The position numbers and the translations under genes were made by a program. Source: Polyangiaceae bacterium (GTDB lineage Bacteria > Myxococcota_A > Polyangia > Polyangiales > Polyangiaceae). Taken from it: a DNA stretch of 64,000 bases. Of this stretch, positions 38,268 to 47,259 are shown in pieces (the stretch's first letter is position 1; each line of letters starts with the position of its first letter). The notes under the pieces were generated by a model. It was not told the origin of the DNA and ran no database searches. It was given only the letters and a program-made list of their open reading frames with translations. Location: assembly GCA_016715885.1 (NCBI GenBank), contig JADJXL010000001.1, forward strand, positions 618,501 to 682,500. Reading direction: 5' to 3'.

Positions 38268-40160
38268 TCAGCCGAGCGGCATCTCGAGCGAGAACTCCTC
38301 GAGCGCCACGCCCAAGAATCGACGCGGACGAATGGCCAAGGTCGCGTACGTCCCGTCATCCGCCGAACGAGCTGCCACGGCAATCTCCAAACTTCCCGGC
38401 TTCGCGTCTTCGAAGAGCGTCCAGATCGCTCGCTCGATGACCGACTTGGCTTCCGACGGCGCCGCGTTCGACGGGAGTCGCGAACACAGCACGCGCAAGA
38501 ACTGAACGAGGCGCGCGACGAACAGTTGGTCCACCAACGATACGCGCTCGTAGCGTTCTTCCGGCTCGGTCGACGCGCTGTCGTAGGTGCGCTTCGGTGG
38601 AGGCACGTACGCCGTGGGGGCCGACATCAAGTAGATCGCATCGCTGTTCGGTGCGGATGCCAAGAGCAACAAACCTGCTTTCGACATCTCTCGCTGCGAG
38701 TCTGTCGAGACAAACGCTTGCGTTGGAATCGCAACGGCTTCGGCGTCGTCTACGTGTCCGCGAACTTCGTGCACCGTCAGGTTTCCGAGCGTGCCGCCGA
38801 CCTTGCCTCCGACGATGCGACACGGCCACGCCGTTTCCTTGAAGCTCTGCGTGATGAGCGCTGCCACGGCATACGCGGGCGGAATCCACACCGTCGCTCC
38901 CTCGTCAGCGGGTTCTTCCTTCACGACGACCTCACGCATGCGCGACGTCGCCTTGTCGTATGCCATGCGGCCGAGCAGCCCGTTCATCGCCATCGTCACC
39001 CAACGCATCGCAGGACGCTTCGCCGCCGACTGCCAGCGAAGCTGCTCGGGGGCCGAGAACAACCCCATCTTGTGATCGATGCGCTCGAGGTCCGACAAGC
39101 TGTCGAGACCGAGCAGCGATGCCGATGCGTTCATGATGATCGGGACCGTTTGAGCTTCTGCTAGCCGGGCGAGCTCGTCCAGTTGCGACAAACTCGGCGT
39201 CGATCCCGTCACCGTGATGTCGACGATCGCGCACGACACGGGCGCGTCTGCACCTGCGCTTTGGCGAATGACGCGCTCGAGCGTCATCGCACTGAATTCA
39301 CTTCGGCAACAAACGACATCCAGCTTGAGCGCTTTGATGCCCTTCGATCGATCGACGAGCAGTTGCAACCCGCGCCATGTTTGTTCGAGACGACGAACTT
39401 CGGGATGTTGCAAGATGGCGCCGATCTGAGCGCCAAGTGCTTTCTCCACGCGCTGAATGGCTTCTTGCGGACTGAACCTTCCGCCAGGCTTTCCACTCAT
39501 CGCGACGGCCGCGATGAACGCGCCGAACCGACCCGACGAGGATGCTGGCTGCGGAGGCGGTGCGACGGGAAGCTCGCCGCCGCCCGTTCCTTCCGTGTCG
39601 ACCATGTCGAGGATCGACGCGATGGATGCATCCGTCGCGGCTTTCGTTGGAGGTGCAAGGGGTTGCACCGCGCTGCTCGCGTCGGGCACGAGGCGCAACA
39701 CTTCGAAGACGAACGGCGAGGACTTCCAGATGCGATCGAGCTCTTCACGCGCCTTGTCGCGATCGATCGAGCCGTCGCGCAATCGTTCGAGCAGCAACTT
39801 TCCATCGATGAGCGATCGCAAAAGAGGAATCGCTTCGCAGAGGCCGTCCGGCCGGAAGCTCTTCATGCTCGTGAGCGGCAGATCGATGCGCGTAGGGCGC
39901 CCTTCGGCGAGCACACTGGGCACATCGAGTGCGATGCGTGGACGCAGGCGCGTGAAGAGATCATCGAAAGCGAGAGGATCGACGCGGATCGCCAAATCCG
40001 GTGCGTTCGCCCCCGCGTTGAACTCGTCCCGCGGCAAGAGGTCGGTAACGATCAGCATGCGCAGCGGCAAAACCGGTCCTTCGGTTTGTGCAGCCGGCAC
40101 GTCGTCACCCACGTTGAAGCTCATCCCACCCTTGATAAAACCCTTCATTTCGCCCGACAT
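38268..40160 (-). CDS. Fused TssB-TssC type VI sheath protein
   Basis: A single polypeptide of about 630 residues combining both contractile-sheath subunits. Residues 1-165 read as TssB (VipA): PLRMLIVTDLLPRDEF, then IRVDPLAFDDLFTRLRPRI and FRPDGLCEAIPLLRSLID, ending at ELDRIW. A Pro/Ala/Gly-rich linker (about 190-215) leads to a TssC (VipB) part with ILQHPEVRRLEQTWRGLQLL and a FCRSEF-type strand (VVCCRSEFSA). TssB and TssC normally are separate genes whose products form the sheath protomer. No other structural T6SS gene is adjacent. I chose the ATG at 40160 (MSGEMKGFIKGG); the upstream ribosome site is weak. Confidence 0.82.
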   Translation of the reverse strand: MSGEMKGFIKGGMSFNVGDDVPAAQTEGPVLPLRMLIVTDLLPRDEFNAGANAPDLAIRVDPLAFDDLFTRLRPRIALDVPSVLAEGRPTRIDLPLTSMKSFRPDGLCEAIPLLRSLIDGKLLLERLRDGSIDRDKAREELDRIWKSSPFVFEVLRLVPDASSAVQPLAPPTKAATDASIASILDMVDTEGTGGGELPVAPPPQPASSSGRFGAFIAAVAMSGKPGGRFSPQEAIQRVEKALGAQIGAILQHPEVRRLEQTWRGLQLLVDRSKGIKALKLDVVCCRSEFSAMTLERVIRQSAGADAPVSCAIVDITVTGSTPSLSQLDELARLAEAQTVPIIMNASASLLGLDSLSDLERIDHKMGLFSAPEQLRWQSAAKRPAMRWVTMAMNGLLGRMAYDKATSRMREVVVKEEPADEGATVWIPPAYAVAALITQSFKETAWPCRIVGGKVGGTLGNLTVHEVRGHVDDAEAVAIPTQAFVSTDSQREMSKAGLLLLASAPNSDAIYLMSAPTAYVPPPKRTYDSASTEPEERYERVSLVDQLFVARLVQFLRVLCSRLPSNAAPSEAKSVIERAIWTLFEDAKPGSLEIAVAARSADDGTYATLAIRPRRFLGVALEEFSLEMPLG

Positions 40161-40248
40161 GCGCCGAGGATAGGAGCGCTTGGGCCACGGGTGAAGTGTC
40201 AACCGTTGCCTGTTTTTCGGAGCACGCCCTGCTAAGCTCCGCGACCCT

Positions 40249-41082
40249 ATGGAAACCGCTCAATCCGTGCTCGATCCCGAAGCGCCGCTCGGCGTCTTCG
40301 ACTCGGGGCTCGGTGGTTTATCCGTCGTGCGCGCGCTTCGTCTTCGATGTCCGCACGAAGACATCGTATATCTCGGCGACACGGCGCGCGTTCCGTACGG
40401 CACGCGCTCGCCCGAAACGGTGCTTCGTTACGCGCTCGGGTGTGCGAAAGTGCTCTTGCGACGCGGCGTCAAAGCGATCGTCGTGGCGTGCAACACGGTG
40501 AGTGCCGTGGCGCTCGACATGTTGCGTGTCGAGCTCGATCGGCCGGTGCTCGGCGTCATCGTGCCAGGAGCGCGTGCGGCGGTGGCTGCGGCGAATGGTG
40601 GCGCCGTGGGCGTGCTCGGCACGATGGGCACGATTGCATCGGGCGCGTATCCGCGTGCCGTTGCATCGATATCGACACGCAACGAAGTGCTCGGGCAAGC
40701 CGCGCCGCTGCTCGTTCCGCTCGTCGAGGAAGGGTGGCTCGATGGTGAAGTCCCCAGACTCGCGGTGCGTCGTTACGTCGAGCCGCTCGTGAAGGCCGGC
40801 GTTCAATGCATCGTGCTGGGATGCACGCACTATCCGCTGCTGCGCCAGCACATCGAAGCCGAATCGATGGCACTTGCTGGACGACCGATTCCGATTGTGG
40901 ACAGCGGCGTCGCCACCGCCGAAGATGTCGCGGTTTTTCTTGAAGAACGCGATCAATTGTCCCGACGAACGCGGCGTGGAAGCTTGGAGATGTTCGTGAC
41001 GGACCTACCGAAAAGTTTTTCGATGGTGGCCGAGCGGTTCTTGGGCGAGTCCGTAGGCGACGTGCACCAGATCGATTTGTAA
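40249..41082 (+). CDS. murI: Glutamate racemase
   Basis: MurI interconverts L- and D-glutamate to supply D-Glu for peptidoglycan. At 277 residues it has the family length. The N-terminal signature GVFDSGLGGLSVVRAL, the two catalytic cysteines in VVACNTVSA (about residue 85) and LGCTHYPLL (about 197), and the YLGDTARVPYG motif are all present. It is divergent from the sheath gene, with 88 bp between the two starts, and converges on the Uma2-family gene. It appears intact. Confidence 0.96.
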   Translation: METAQSVLDPEAPLGVFDSGLGGLSVVRALRLRCPHEDIVYLGDTARVPYGTRSPETVLRYALGCAKVLLRRGVKAIVVACNTVSAVALDMLRVELDRPVLGVIVPGARAAVAAANGGAVGVLGTMGTIASGAYPRAVASISTRNEVLGQAAPLLVPLVEEGWLDGEVPRLAVRRYVEPLVKAGVQCIVLGCTHYPLLRQHIEAESMALAGRPIPIVDSGVATAEDVAVFLEERDQLSRRTRRGSLEMFVTDLPKSFSMVAERFLGESVGDVHQIDL

Positions 41083-41096
41083 CCGCAGGCGTCGAG

Positions 41097-41885
41097 TCAG
41101 CGCTGCCGCTTCAGCATGATGCGCAAGCGGTCGATCTCGCGGAGTGCAGCAGCGTAGGCTACTTCGGCCTCGCGTTGCTTCTGCTCGGCGAGCATCCGCG
41201 CGTGCTCGGCATCCGCTCGCGCATGCCGCTCGTCCGCGAGCTGCTGCGCCAATTCCAGCGCTTTCTCGCTCGGCGTCGCGAGCAATTCCTTGCCGGCGCG
41301 ATCGCGCGAAAGGCGCAACTGCTTGCCGAATTCCGCAGACAGCTCGATGGTCCAGTGCAGCTCGAGCGTCCGGCACTCGGATGCGTGAAGCGCGGTGACG
41401 GCGCGCTTCACCAAAGCGTTACCGACGCGATCCCAAACCGTGATCGATTGCTTGGCGCGGGCATCGAAGCGCACGAGCTCGCGGATGCCGAGAGCCTCGT
41501 AGCGCTCGAACTTTTCTTCCCACGTGAGCTTCAATCGGTCCCAATCGCTCACGACTTCGACGGCAAGTTGCGGCGTGCCAAGCTCCCACGTTTTCCACGA
41601 ATCGAAGTCGGCCACGTGCGTGTCTGTCTTGACGAACAGGTCAGGCGCGAGACACCGTTTCGGATCGTCCTTGTCGAAGTACACGAATTGGTCGCAGCCG
41701 ACCGACATGTTTGGAAATGCTTCTTCCACGACAAGGAACAACAAAGTGCGCGCCATCAGGTGGCGTTTGGTCTCGGCCACATGCTCATCCAGGGGAAGTT
41801 CCGAGGGAAATTCTTGCTGTAGGCGCACGTCCCGGCGTTCGCGGAGCTTCGGCGGGGGATGTTTGGATGCGTGCGCGTGCGACAT
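41097..41885 (-). CDS. Uma2-family (DUF820) putative endonuclease with coiled-coil tail
   Basis: A 262-residue protein. The Uma2 domain (about 15-190) is a PD-(D/E)xK-like fold with CLAPDLFV, the LAVEVVSDWDR strand with the acidic residue, and the EKFERYEALGIRELVRFDA helix-strand. Residues about 195-262 are a highly charged coiled coil rich in Ala, Glu, Lys and Arg. Uma2 genes are multiplied in cyanobacteria and myxobacteria and their true role is unsettled, with transposon-related and nuclease ideas both current. The ATG at 41885 was chosen over in-frame codons further upstream because MSHAHASKH opens directly into the conserved region. Confidence 0.82.
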   Translation of the reverse strand: MSHAHASKHPPPKLRERRDVRLQQEFPSELPLDEHVAETKRHLMARTLLFLVVEEAFPNMSVGCDQFVYFDKDDPKRCLAPDLFVKTDTHVADFDSWKTWELGTPQLAVEVVSDWDRLKLTWEEKFERYEALGIRELVRFDARAKQSITVWDRVGNALVKRAVTALHASECRTLELHWTIELSAEFGKQLRLSRDRAGKELLATPSEKALELAQQLADERHARADAEHARMLAEQKQREAEVAYAAALREIDRLRIMLKRQR

Positions 41886-42028
41886 GTCGTTAGGATAGCA
41901 TGTGGATGGGGTGAGAGAAGGGGAATGTGTGGAATTGGAACTATTTTGGTTTGTCGGAGTGACGAACCTGCGCGATGGACGTCGTCTGGAAGGGGGCGTA
42001 GCCATTGGGAACGATTGCAAAGACGCGT

Positions 42029-43324
42029 CTAGAACTGGCGCGCTTCGGTCGAATCTTGCAGCGCGAGCGTCGACGAGAAACCCGACGACAAGACGCTGGC
42101 GACTTGGTCGAAGTATCCGGTGCCCACTTCACGCTGGTGCCTGGTCGCCGTATAGCCGTTTTTTTCCGCTGCAAATTCGGCCTGCTGCAAATCCGAATAG
42201 GCGCTCATGCCGCGAGCACGGTAGTCGCGGGCAAGGTTGTACATTGCATAGTTGAGCGCGTGGAAGCCTGCGAGGGTAACGAATTGGAATTTGTACCCCA
42301 TGGCGCCGAGCTCGCGCTGAAACTTCGCAATCGTGCCATCGTCCAAGTTTTTCTTCCAATTGAATGATGGCGAGCAGTTGTAGGCGAGCAGTTTGTCCGG
42401 AAATTGTTGGAATACTCCTTCGGCAAACCGCTTGGCTTCCTTCAAGTCGGGCTTGCTCGTCTCGCACCACAAGAGGTCGGCATACGGTGCGTATGCTCGT
42501 GCCCTTGCAATGGCCGATTCGACGCCGCCTTTCCAATAATAAAATCCCTCGGGCGAACGTTCCCCGGTGAGGAACAGCCTGTCGCGCGGATCGATGTCGC
42601 TCGTCAAAAGTTTCCCACTATCGGCATCGGTGCGAGCCACGACGAGCGTGGGGACGTTCATGATATCGGCTGCAAGACGGGCCGCAACGAGCGTCCGGAC
42701 AAACTGGCTCGCAGGCACCAATACTTTGCCTCCCATGTGTCCGCACTTCTTTTCCGACGCGAGTTGATCTTCGAAGTGAACACCCGCCGCGCCTGCTTCA
42801 ATCATCGCTTTCATCAGTTCGAAGGCATTGAGCGGACCTCCGAAACCAGCTTCCGCGTCGGCGATGATGGGCGCGAGCCAATATCGTTCGGACTTTCCTT
42901 CCGCATGGTCGATTTGATCCGCTCGGAGCAACGCGTGATTGATGCGGCGCACGACGGTAGGAACGCTGTTTTGCGGATAAAGGCTCTGATCAGGATACAT
43001 TTCGCCAGCGAGATTCGCATCGGCGGCGACTTGCCAGCCACTTACGTAAATCGCAGAAAGCCCAGCGCGCACTTGCTGCATGGCTTGATTGCCCGTCAAA
43101 GCCCCAAGTGCCGGGACATAATCCTCGGTGTGCAAAAGATTCCACAAGCGCTCGGCACCGAGTCTGGCAATCGTGTATTCGATTGGAAACGACCCGCGCA
43201 AACGCGCCACATCCTCGGCGCTATAGGGACGAACAATCCCGTGAAAGCGATTCGTGACAACACCATTTTCCGATAGTGTCGACTTTTGGATGGGCTGAAT
43301 TGGTAAGACACGCGCGACGGCCAT
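42029..43324 (-). CDS. aceA: Isocitrate lyase
   Basis: AceA splits isocitrate to glyoxylate and succinate, the first step of the glyoxylate shunt. The 431-residue length is right for the short bacterial form. The catalytic KKCGHMGGKVL loop (Cys at about 195), VHFEDQLASEKK and SPSFNW are all present. AGGAG lies 8 bases before the ATG at 43324. It follows aceB by 55 bp in the same direction, an aceBA operon needed for growth on acetate, fatty acids or lipids. Confidence 0.97.
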   Translation of the reverse strand: MAVARVLPIQPIQKSTLSENGVVTNRFHGIVRPYSAEDVARLRGSFPIEYTIARLGAERLWNLLHTEDYVPALGALTGNQAMQQVRAGLSAIYVSGWQVAADANLAGEMYPDQSLYPQNSVPTVVRRINHALLRADQIDHAEGKSERYWLAPIIADAEAGFGGPLNAFELMKAMIEAGAAGVHFEDQLASEKKCGHMGGKVLVPASQFVRTLVAARLAADIMNVPTLVVARTDADSGKLLTSDIDPRDRLFLTGERSPEGFYYWKGGVESAIARARAYAPYADLLWCETSKPDLKEAKRFAEGVFQQFPDKLLAYNCSPSFNWKKNLDDGTIAKFQRELGAMGYKFQFVTLAGFHALNYAMYNLARDYRARGMSAYSDLQQAEFAAEKNGYTATRHQREVGTGYFDQVASVLSSGFSSTLALQDSTEARQF

Positions 43325-43379
43325 GTGATGACTCCTCTCGAAATTCCGTACTCTTGCGTGATGACGCATTGGCTGCGTT

Positions 43380-44996
43380 TCACGCCGCGTTTGCCGGTGC
43401 TTCCTCCGCAGGTTGTGCCAACAGTCGATCGTATGCAGCAGTCGTGAGAAATGGCTCGAAGTCTCGAGAAAAAACGAGCTTGTCGAAGATTTCCCGCGCG
43501 TCCGCGAGACGGTGAGCCATATCGTGACGCTCGGCGCAGAGCAGGTTGAAGCGCTGATCGATGAATTGCTTCAGCCGTGGCGGATCCAAGAGTTTGTCGT
43601 CGACGCTTACGCCGTGACGAACCCATTGCCACACTTGGGCTCGGCAGATTTCCGCGGTAGCCGTATCCTCCATCAAATCGTACAAGGGCACACACCCAAT
43701 CCCGCGAAGCCACGCCTCGATATATTGCAGGCCGACATCGATGTCGTGCAAAAGGCCTGCCTCCGTTCGTGGACCTTCGGGTACGCGCAGCAAGTCCGTC
43801 GAAGTCACCTCGACGTCCTCACGTTTGACGTGAATTTGGTTTGGCCCGGACATCCACCGATCGAACACTTCACGAGCAATCGGCACGAGTCCCGGGTGCG
43901 CGACCCAGGTCCCATCATGCCCGGCGCGGACCTCACGCTCCTTGTCTTTGCGAACTTTTTCCAGAGCGACGCGATTTCGTTCTTCATCGCCTTTGATGGG
44001 AATCTGCGCCGCCATGCCCCCCATCGCAAATGTACCACGCCGGTGACACGTCTTGACGAGCAAACTCGCGTACGCCTGCATGAAGGGCTGATCCATCGTA
44101 ATCAGCGCACGATCCGGCATGATGGCGCGGGGGTGCGTCCGCAGCGTCTTGATGAAACTGAATATGTAATCCCAGCGCCCGCAATTGAGCCCGACGGAAT
44201 GGTCCTTCAGCTCGTACAGGATCTCGTCCATCTCGAATGCCGCGGGCAACGTCTCGATGAGTACGGTGGCTCGAATGGTCCCTTTCGGAATTTTGCGATT
44301 TCGCTCGGAAAATGCGAAAATATCGTTCCAAAGCCGAGCTTCGAGGTCCCGTTCGAGTTTCGGAATGTAGAAGTAGGGGCGTTTGCCGCGCCCGATCAGC
44401 GCGTGAACATTGTGGTAAAAATAAAGCCCAAAGTCGAAAAGACAACCAGGAACGGGCTTTCCATCCACGAGAATGTGTTTTTCCACGAGGTGAATGCCTC
44501 GCGGGCGTACGAAAAGAATCGCGGGATTCGGTCCAAGCGCATACGATTTGCCCGAGACGGGATCAACGTGATCGATGGTGCCTCGCACGGCATCCATGAG
44601 ATTTTTCTGGCCAGTCACGAGGTTTGCCCACGTCGGACTCGTCGCATCCTCGAAGTCCGCCATGAATACGTTCGCGCCGGAATTGAGCGCATTGATGATC
44701 ATTTTGCGCTCGACGGGGCCGGTGATTTCCACGCGCCGGTCGTGTAAATCGTCAGGAATGGACGCGACCGTCCAATCCGCTGCGCGCAATTCGGCCGTAT
44801 GAGGCATGAAAGCCGGCGTTCCGCCGCTGTCGAAAGACGTTTGACGCTCTCTTCGCCTCCCGAGAAGATCCTCGATTCGATCGCGGAAAAGACGCGTCAA
44901 CTCCGCGACGAACGTGAGCGCTTCGAGCGTGAGGACTTCATCTTTGGCGGGAACTTCTGGACCGAGAATCGTTATGGCTGAACCGAGATTTTGCAT
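43380..44996 (-). CDS. aceB: Malate synthase A
   Basis: AceB condenses glyoxylate with acetyl-CoA to malate, completing the shunt. The 538-residue length matches form A. Seen are VFMADFEDATSPTW, RPRGIHLVEKHILVDG, TVLIETLPAAFEMDEILYEL and GLNCGRWDYIFSFIK, which include the Mg-binding Glu and Asp and the catalytic Arg region. GTGGAG lies 7-8 bases before the ATG at 44996. It is first in the aceBA unit. Confidence 0.97.
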   Translation of the reverse strand: MQNLGSAITILGPEVPAKDEVLTLEALTFVAELTRLFRDRIEDLLGRRRERQTSFDSGGTPAFMPHTAELRAADWTVASIPDDLHDRRVEITGPVERKMIINALNSGANVFMADFEDATSPTWANLVTGQKNLMDAVRGTIDHVDPVSGKSYALGPNPAILFVRPRGIHLVEKHILVDGKPVPGCLFDFGLYFYHNVHALIGRGKRPYFYIPKLERDLEARLWNDIFAFSERNRKIPKGTIRATVLIETLPAAFEMDEILYELKDHSVGLNCGRWDYIFSFIKTLRTHPRAIMPDRALITMDQPFMQAYASLLVKTCHRRGTFAMGGMAAQIPIKGDEERNRVALEKVRKDKEREVRAGHDGTWVAHPGLVPIAREVFDRWMSGPNQIHVKREDVEVTSTDLLRVPEGPRTEAGLLHDIDVGLQYIEAWLRGIGCVPLYDLMEDTATAEICRAQVWQWVRHGVSVDDKLLDPPRLKQFIDQRFNLLCAERHDMAHRLADAREIFDKLVFSRDFEPFLTTAAYDRLLAQPAEEAPANAA

Positions 44997-45106
44997 GCCG
45001 ACACTCCACGTCCGCAAGAGCGAGTGTTCGGCTTGGACCCTGAATCGTCAATGGGAGCAAAGTTTTTCCTGTAGAACCAGGACGAGATCGACCGTTCGTC
45101 CTTTTA

Positions 45107-46909
45107 TTACACCCCCACGATGGCGCCAAACGCTTTCTTCAATTCCTCGAGCAGCGCATTGGCTCGCGCGTCCGCTGCCTGCACGGTCTCGCCTGCCGAC
45201 ATGGGCTCGCGAACGTCAAAATAAAATTTGATTTTGGGCTCTGTTCCGCTCGGACGCGCGATGATGCGACTGCCACCCTCGAGGTCGAGCGCAATCATGT
45301 TCGTTGCAGGGAGCGTCAATGCTTCCGCTCGCCCATCGGAATGCGTGCGAAGCCGCGTTTGGAAGTCCGATTGGGAAAGCACGCCGAGCGGGCCGACGCG
45401 AGCCGGACGCGCCGCACGTAACCGATCCATCACGGCCTTCATCTGAACCATTCCATCGGCACCCGGCAGCGTGACCGATCGCTGTCCACTTGCATAATGG
45501 CCATACCGCCGCGACAAACTCTCGAGCTCATCCAGAATGGTGCGACCTTCCGCCGCGAGCGCGGATGCAAGCTCGGAAAAAACGACCGCCGCACTGATTC
45601 CGTCTTTGTCGCGCACGAGGCTGCCTACGGTGTAGCCAAGCGCTTCTTCGTAACCAAAAACGAAGGTCGAGCCTTCGGTCCGTTCAAGCTCCATTGCACG
45701 ATTGGCAATCCACTTGAAGCCCGTCAGCGTTTCTTCGTAACGCACGCCGAGCGCTCGGGCGATTGCGCCGAGCATCGGGGACGAAACGATCGACGCGATG
45801 ACGAGTTTCTTGGCGGCATTTTCGACCGGCGTTGCCTCGGACAAACTCGCAGGCGAACCCGTGAGCAGGTAGTGTCCGAGCAGCGTTCCGACTTGATTGC
45901 CCGTGAGCTGCACATAGCCGCCGCTTGGGCGGGGCACCGCAACGGCAAGGCGATCGACGTCGGGATCGTTGGCCAAGACGAGCTCGGCACGTTGCCTTTC
46001 GGCGAGTGCGAAGGCGAGATCCATTGCACCTTTTTCTTCGGGATTCGGAAATGCAACGGTGGGAAAATCGCCGTCTGGTTCGGCCTGTTCGGCGACCGTG
46101 GTGTAACCACCGAAGCCGGCTCGCGTCATTGCAATGCGCACGTAGCGCTCGCCGACGCCATGCATGGGCGTGTATACGATGCGGATCGGACGAGTTTGGC
46201 GGGGTCGAAGTAGCAATGCGTCGACTTTGTCGAAGTAGATGTCGACGAGGTCGGCCGGGAAAAACTTGACGAGGCCGGCGTCGCGTGCCGCGCCAAGTTC
46301 CATGCGCGGCACGTCCTTGGCTGCCGGTGATGCATCGATGGCTGCGGCAATGCCCTTGTCATGCGGCGGAATGATTTGCGCGCCGTTGCTCCAATAGGCC
46401 TTGTATCCGTTGTATTCCGGCGGGTTGTGACTTGCCGTGATCATGACGCCTGCGGCGGCTCCGAGATGCGATACGGCGAACGCGGCAATGGGCGTGGGGC
46501 ATGCGTGTGGCGAAAGAAACGAAGGGATGCCGGCGGCGGCGAGCACGCAAGCCGTGTCCTGCGCAAACTCGAAGCTATGGTGTCTTCCGTCGTAACCGAT
46601 GACGACGCCACGTTTTGGTGCGTCGTTGTCTGGGTTTGTCAGTAAGTACCGCGCGAGGCCGGCGGTCGTTCGCAGCACGACGGCGCGATTCATTCGCGTC
46701 TCGCCGGCGCCCATGATGCCGCGGAGGCCGGCCGTGCCGAATTCGAGCGGCCCGGCGAAGCGTTCGCCGAGGTCGTGCAGGGCCTTTGCATGTCGGGCTG
46801 GGTCAGCGTTGCTCGATGCGTCGCTCACGAGCTGGGCGAGCTCGTCGCGGGTGTTCGGGTCGGGATCGGCAGCGATCCATGCTCTGGCGCGGTCGAGTAG
46901 GTCGGTCAT
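45107..46909 (-). CDS. Phosphoglucomutase/phosphomannomutase (alpha-D-phosphohexomutase)
   Basis: A 600-residue phosphohexomutase of the long PgcA/PGM2-like type, interconverting hexose 1- and 6-phosphates. The catalytic phosphoserine loop is MITASHNPPEYNGYK, the Mg loop is LANDPDVDRLAV, the sugar-binding loop is FGYEEALGY, and the C-terminal phosphate loop is RPSGTEPKIK. The N-terminal LEFGTAGLRGIMG is also diagnostic. AGGGG lies 7 bases before the ATG. The gene is intact and stands alone, 110 bp upstream of aceB. Confidence 0.93.
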   Translation of the reverse strand: MTDLLDRARAWIAADPDPNTRDELAQLVSDASSNADPARHAKALHDLGERFAGPLEFGTAGLRGIMGAGETRMNRAVVLRTTAGLARYLLTNPDNDAPKRGVVIGYDGRHHSFEFAQDTACVLAAAGIPSFLSPHACPTPIAAFAVSHLGAAAGVMITASHNPPEYNGYKAYWSNGAQIIPPHDKGIAAAIDASPAAKDVPRMELGAARDAGLVKFFPADLVDIYFDKVDALLLRPRQTRPIRIVYTPMHGVGERYVRIAMTRAGFGGYTTVAEQAEPDGDFPTVAFPNPEEKGAMDLAFALAERQRAELVLANDPDVDRLAVAVPRPSGGYVQLTGNQVGTLLGHYLLTGSPASLSEATPVENAAKKLVIASIVSSPMLGAIARALGVRYEETLTGFKWIANRAMELERTEGSTFVFGYEEALGYTVGSLVRDKDGISAAVVFSELASALAAEGRTILDELESLSRRYGHYASGQRSVTLPGADGMVQMKAVMDRLRAARPARVGPLGVLSQSDFQTRLRTHSDGRAEALTLPATNMIALDLEGGSRIIARPSGTEPKIKFYFDVREPMSAGETVQAADARANALLEELKKAFGAIVGV

Positions 46910-46989
46910 GTCGTGCCCCTTGTATCACCGGTCGTGCCACATTCGATACTCTAGCGATCTTCCAGAATCCGTCGGCAGTTCAAGTCAAA

Positions 46990-47190
46990 GCCCGAGAGAT
47001 GCCCTTTTTTCCGCCACTCGCGGTCCCCCTGAACTCGCCCGCTACGCGGGCTCAAACAGCAGGAACCACCACGAGCGGCGGAAAAATAGGGCATCTCTCT
47101 TCTCCGACAAGTTGCGCGGCCGTTTCGAGGGCTCGAACAGCGGCCCCCTCGCGAGCGGCGAAAAATCATGGGCATCTCCCTCCTACAAGA
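46990..47190. repeat. Intergenic repeat cluster with direct and inverted copies
   Basis: The 350-bp gap between the phosphohexomutase and the acyl-CoA dehydrogenase holds two imperfect direct copies of a unit of about 58 bp (47047-47102 and 47127-47184). Both run from GGGCTCRAACAGC through CGAGCGGCG-AAAAAT to GGGCATCTC. An inverted partial copy lies at 46994-47022, so the cluster can fold into a long hairpin. This has the look of a small dispersed palindromic element (REP/MITE-like). No gene is seen; the promoter of the dehydrogenase must lie right of about 47190. Confidence 0.65.
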
Positions 47191-47259
47191 TGTGATCTGA
47201 TTTGCAATTAAGAAAAGGTGCCAACCACTTTTGGCCCGGCGTACTAAATGTAGCGGGTC

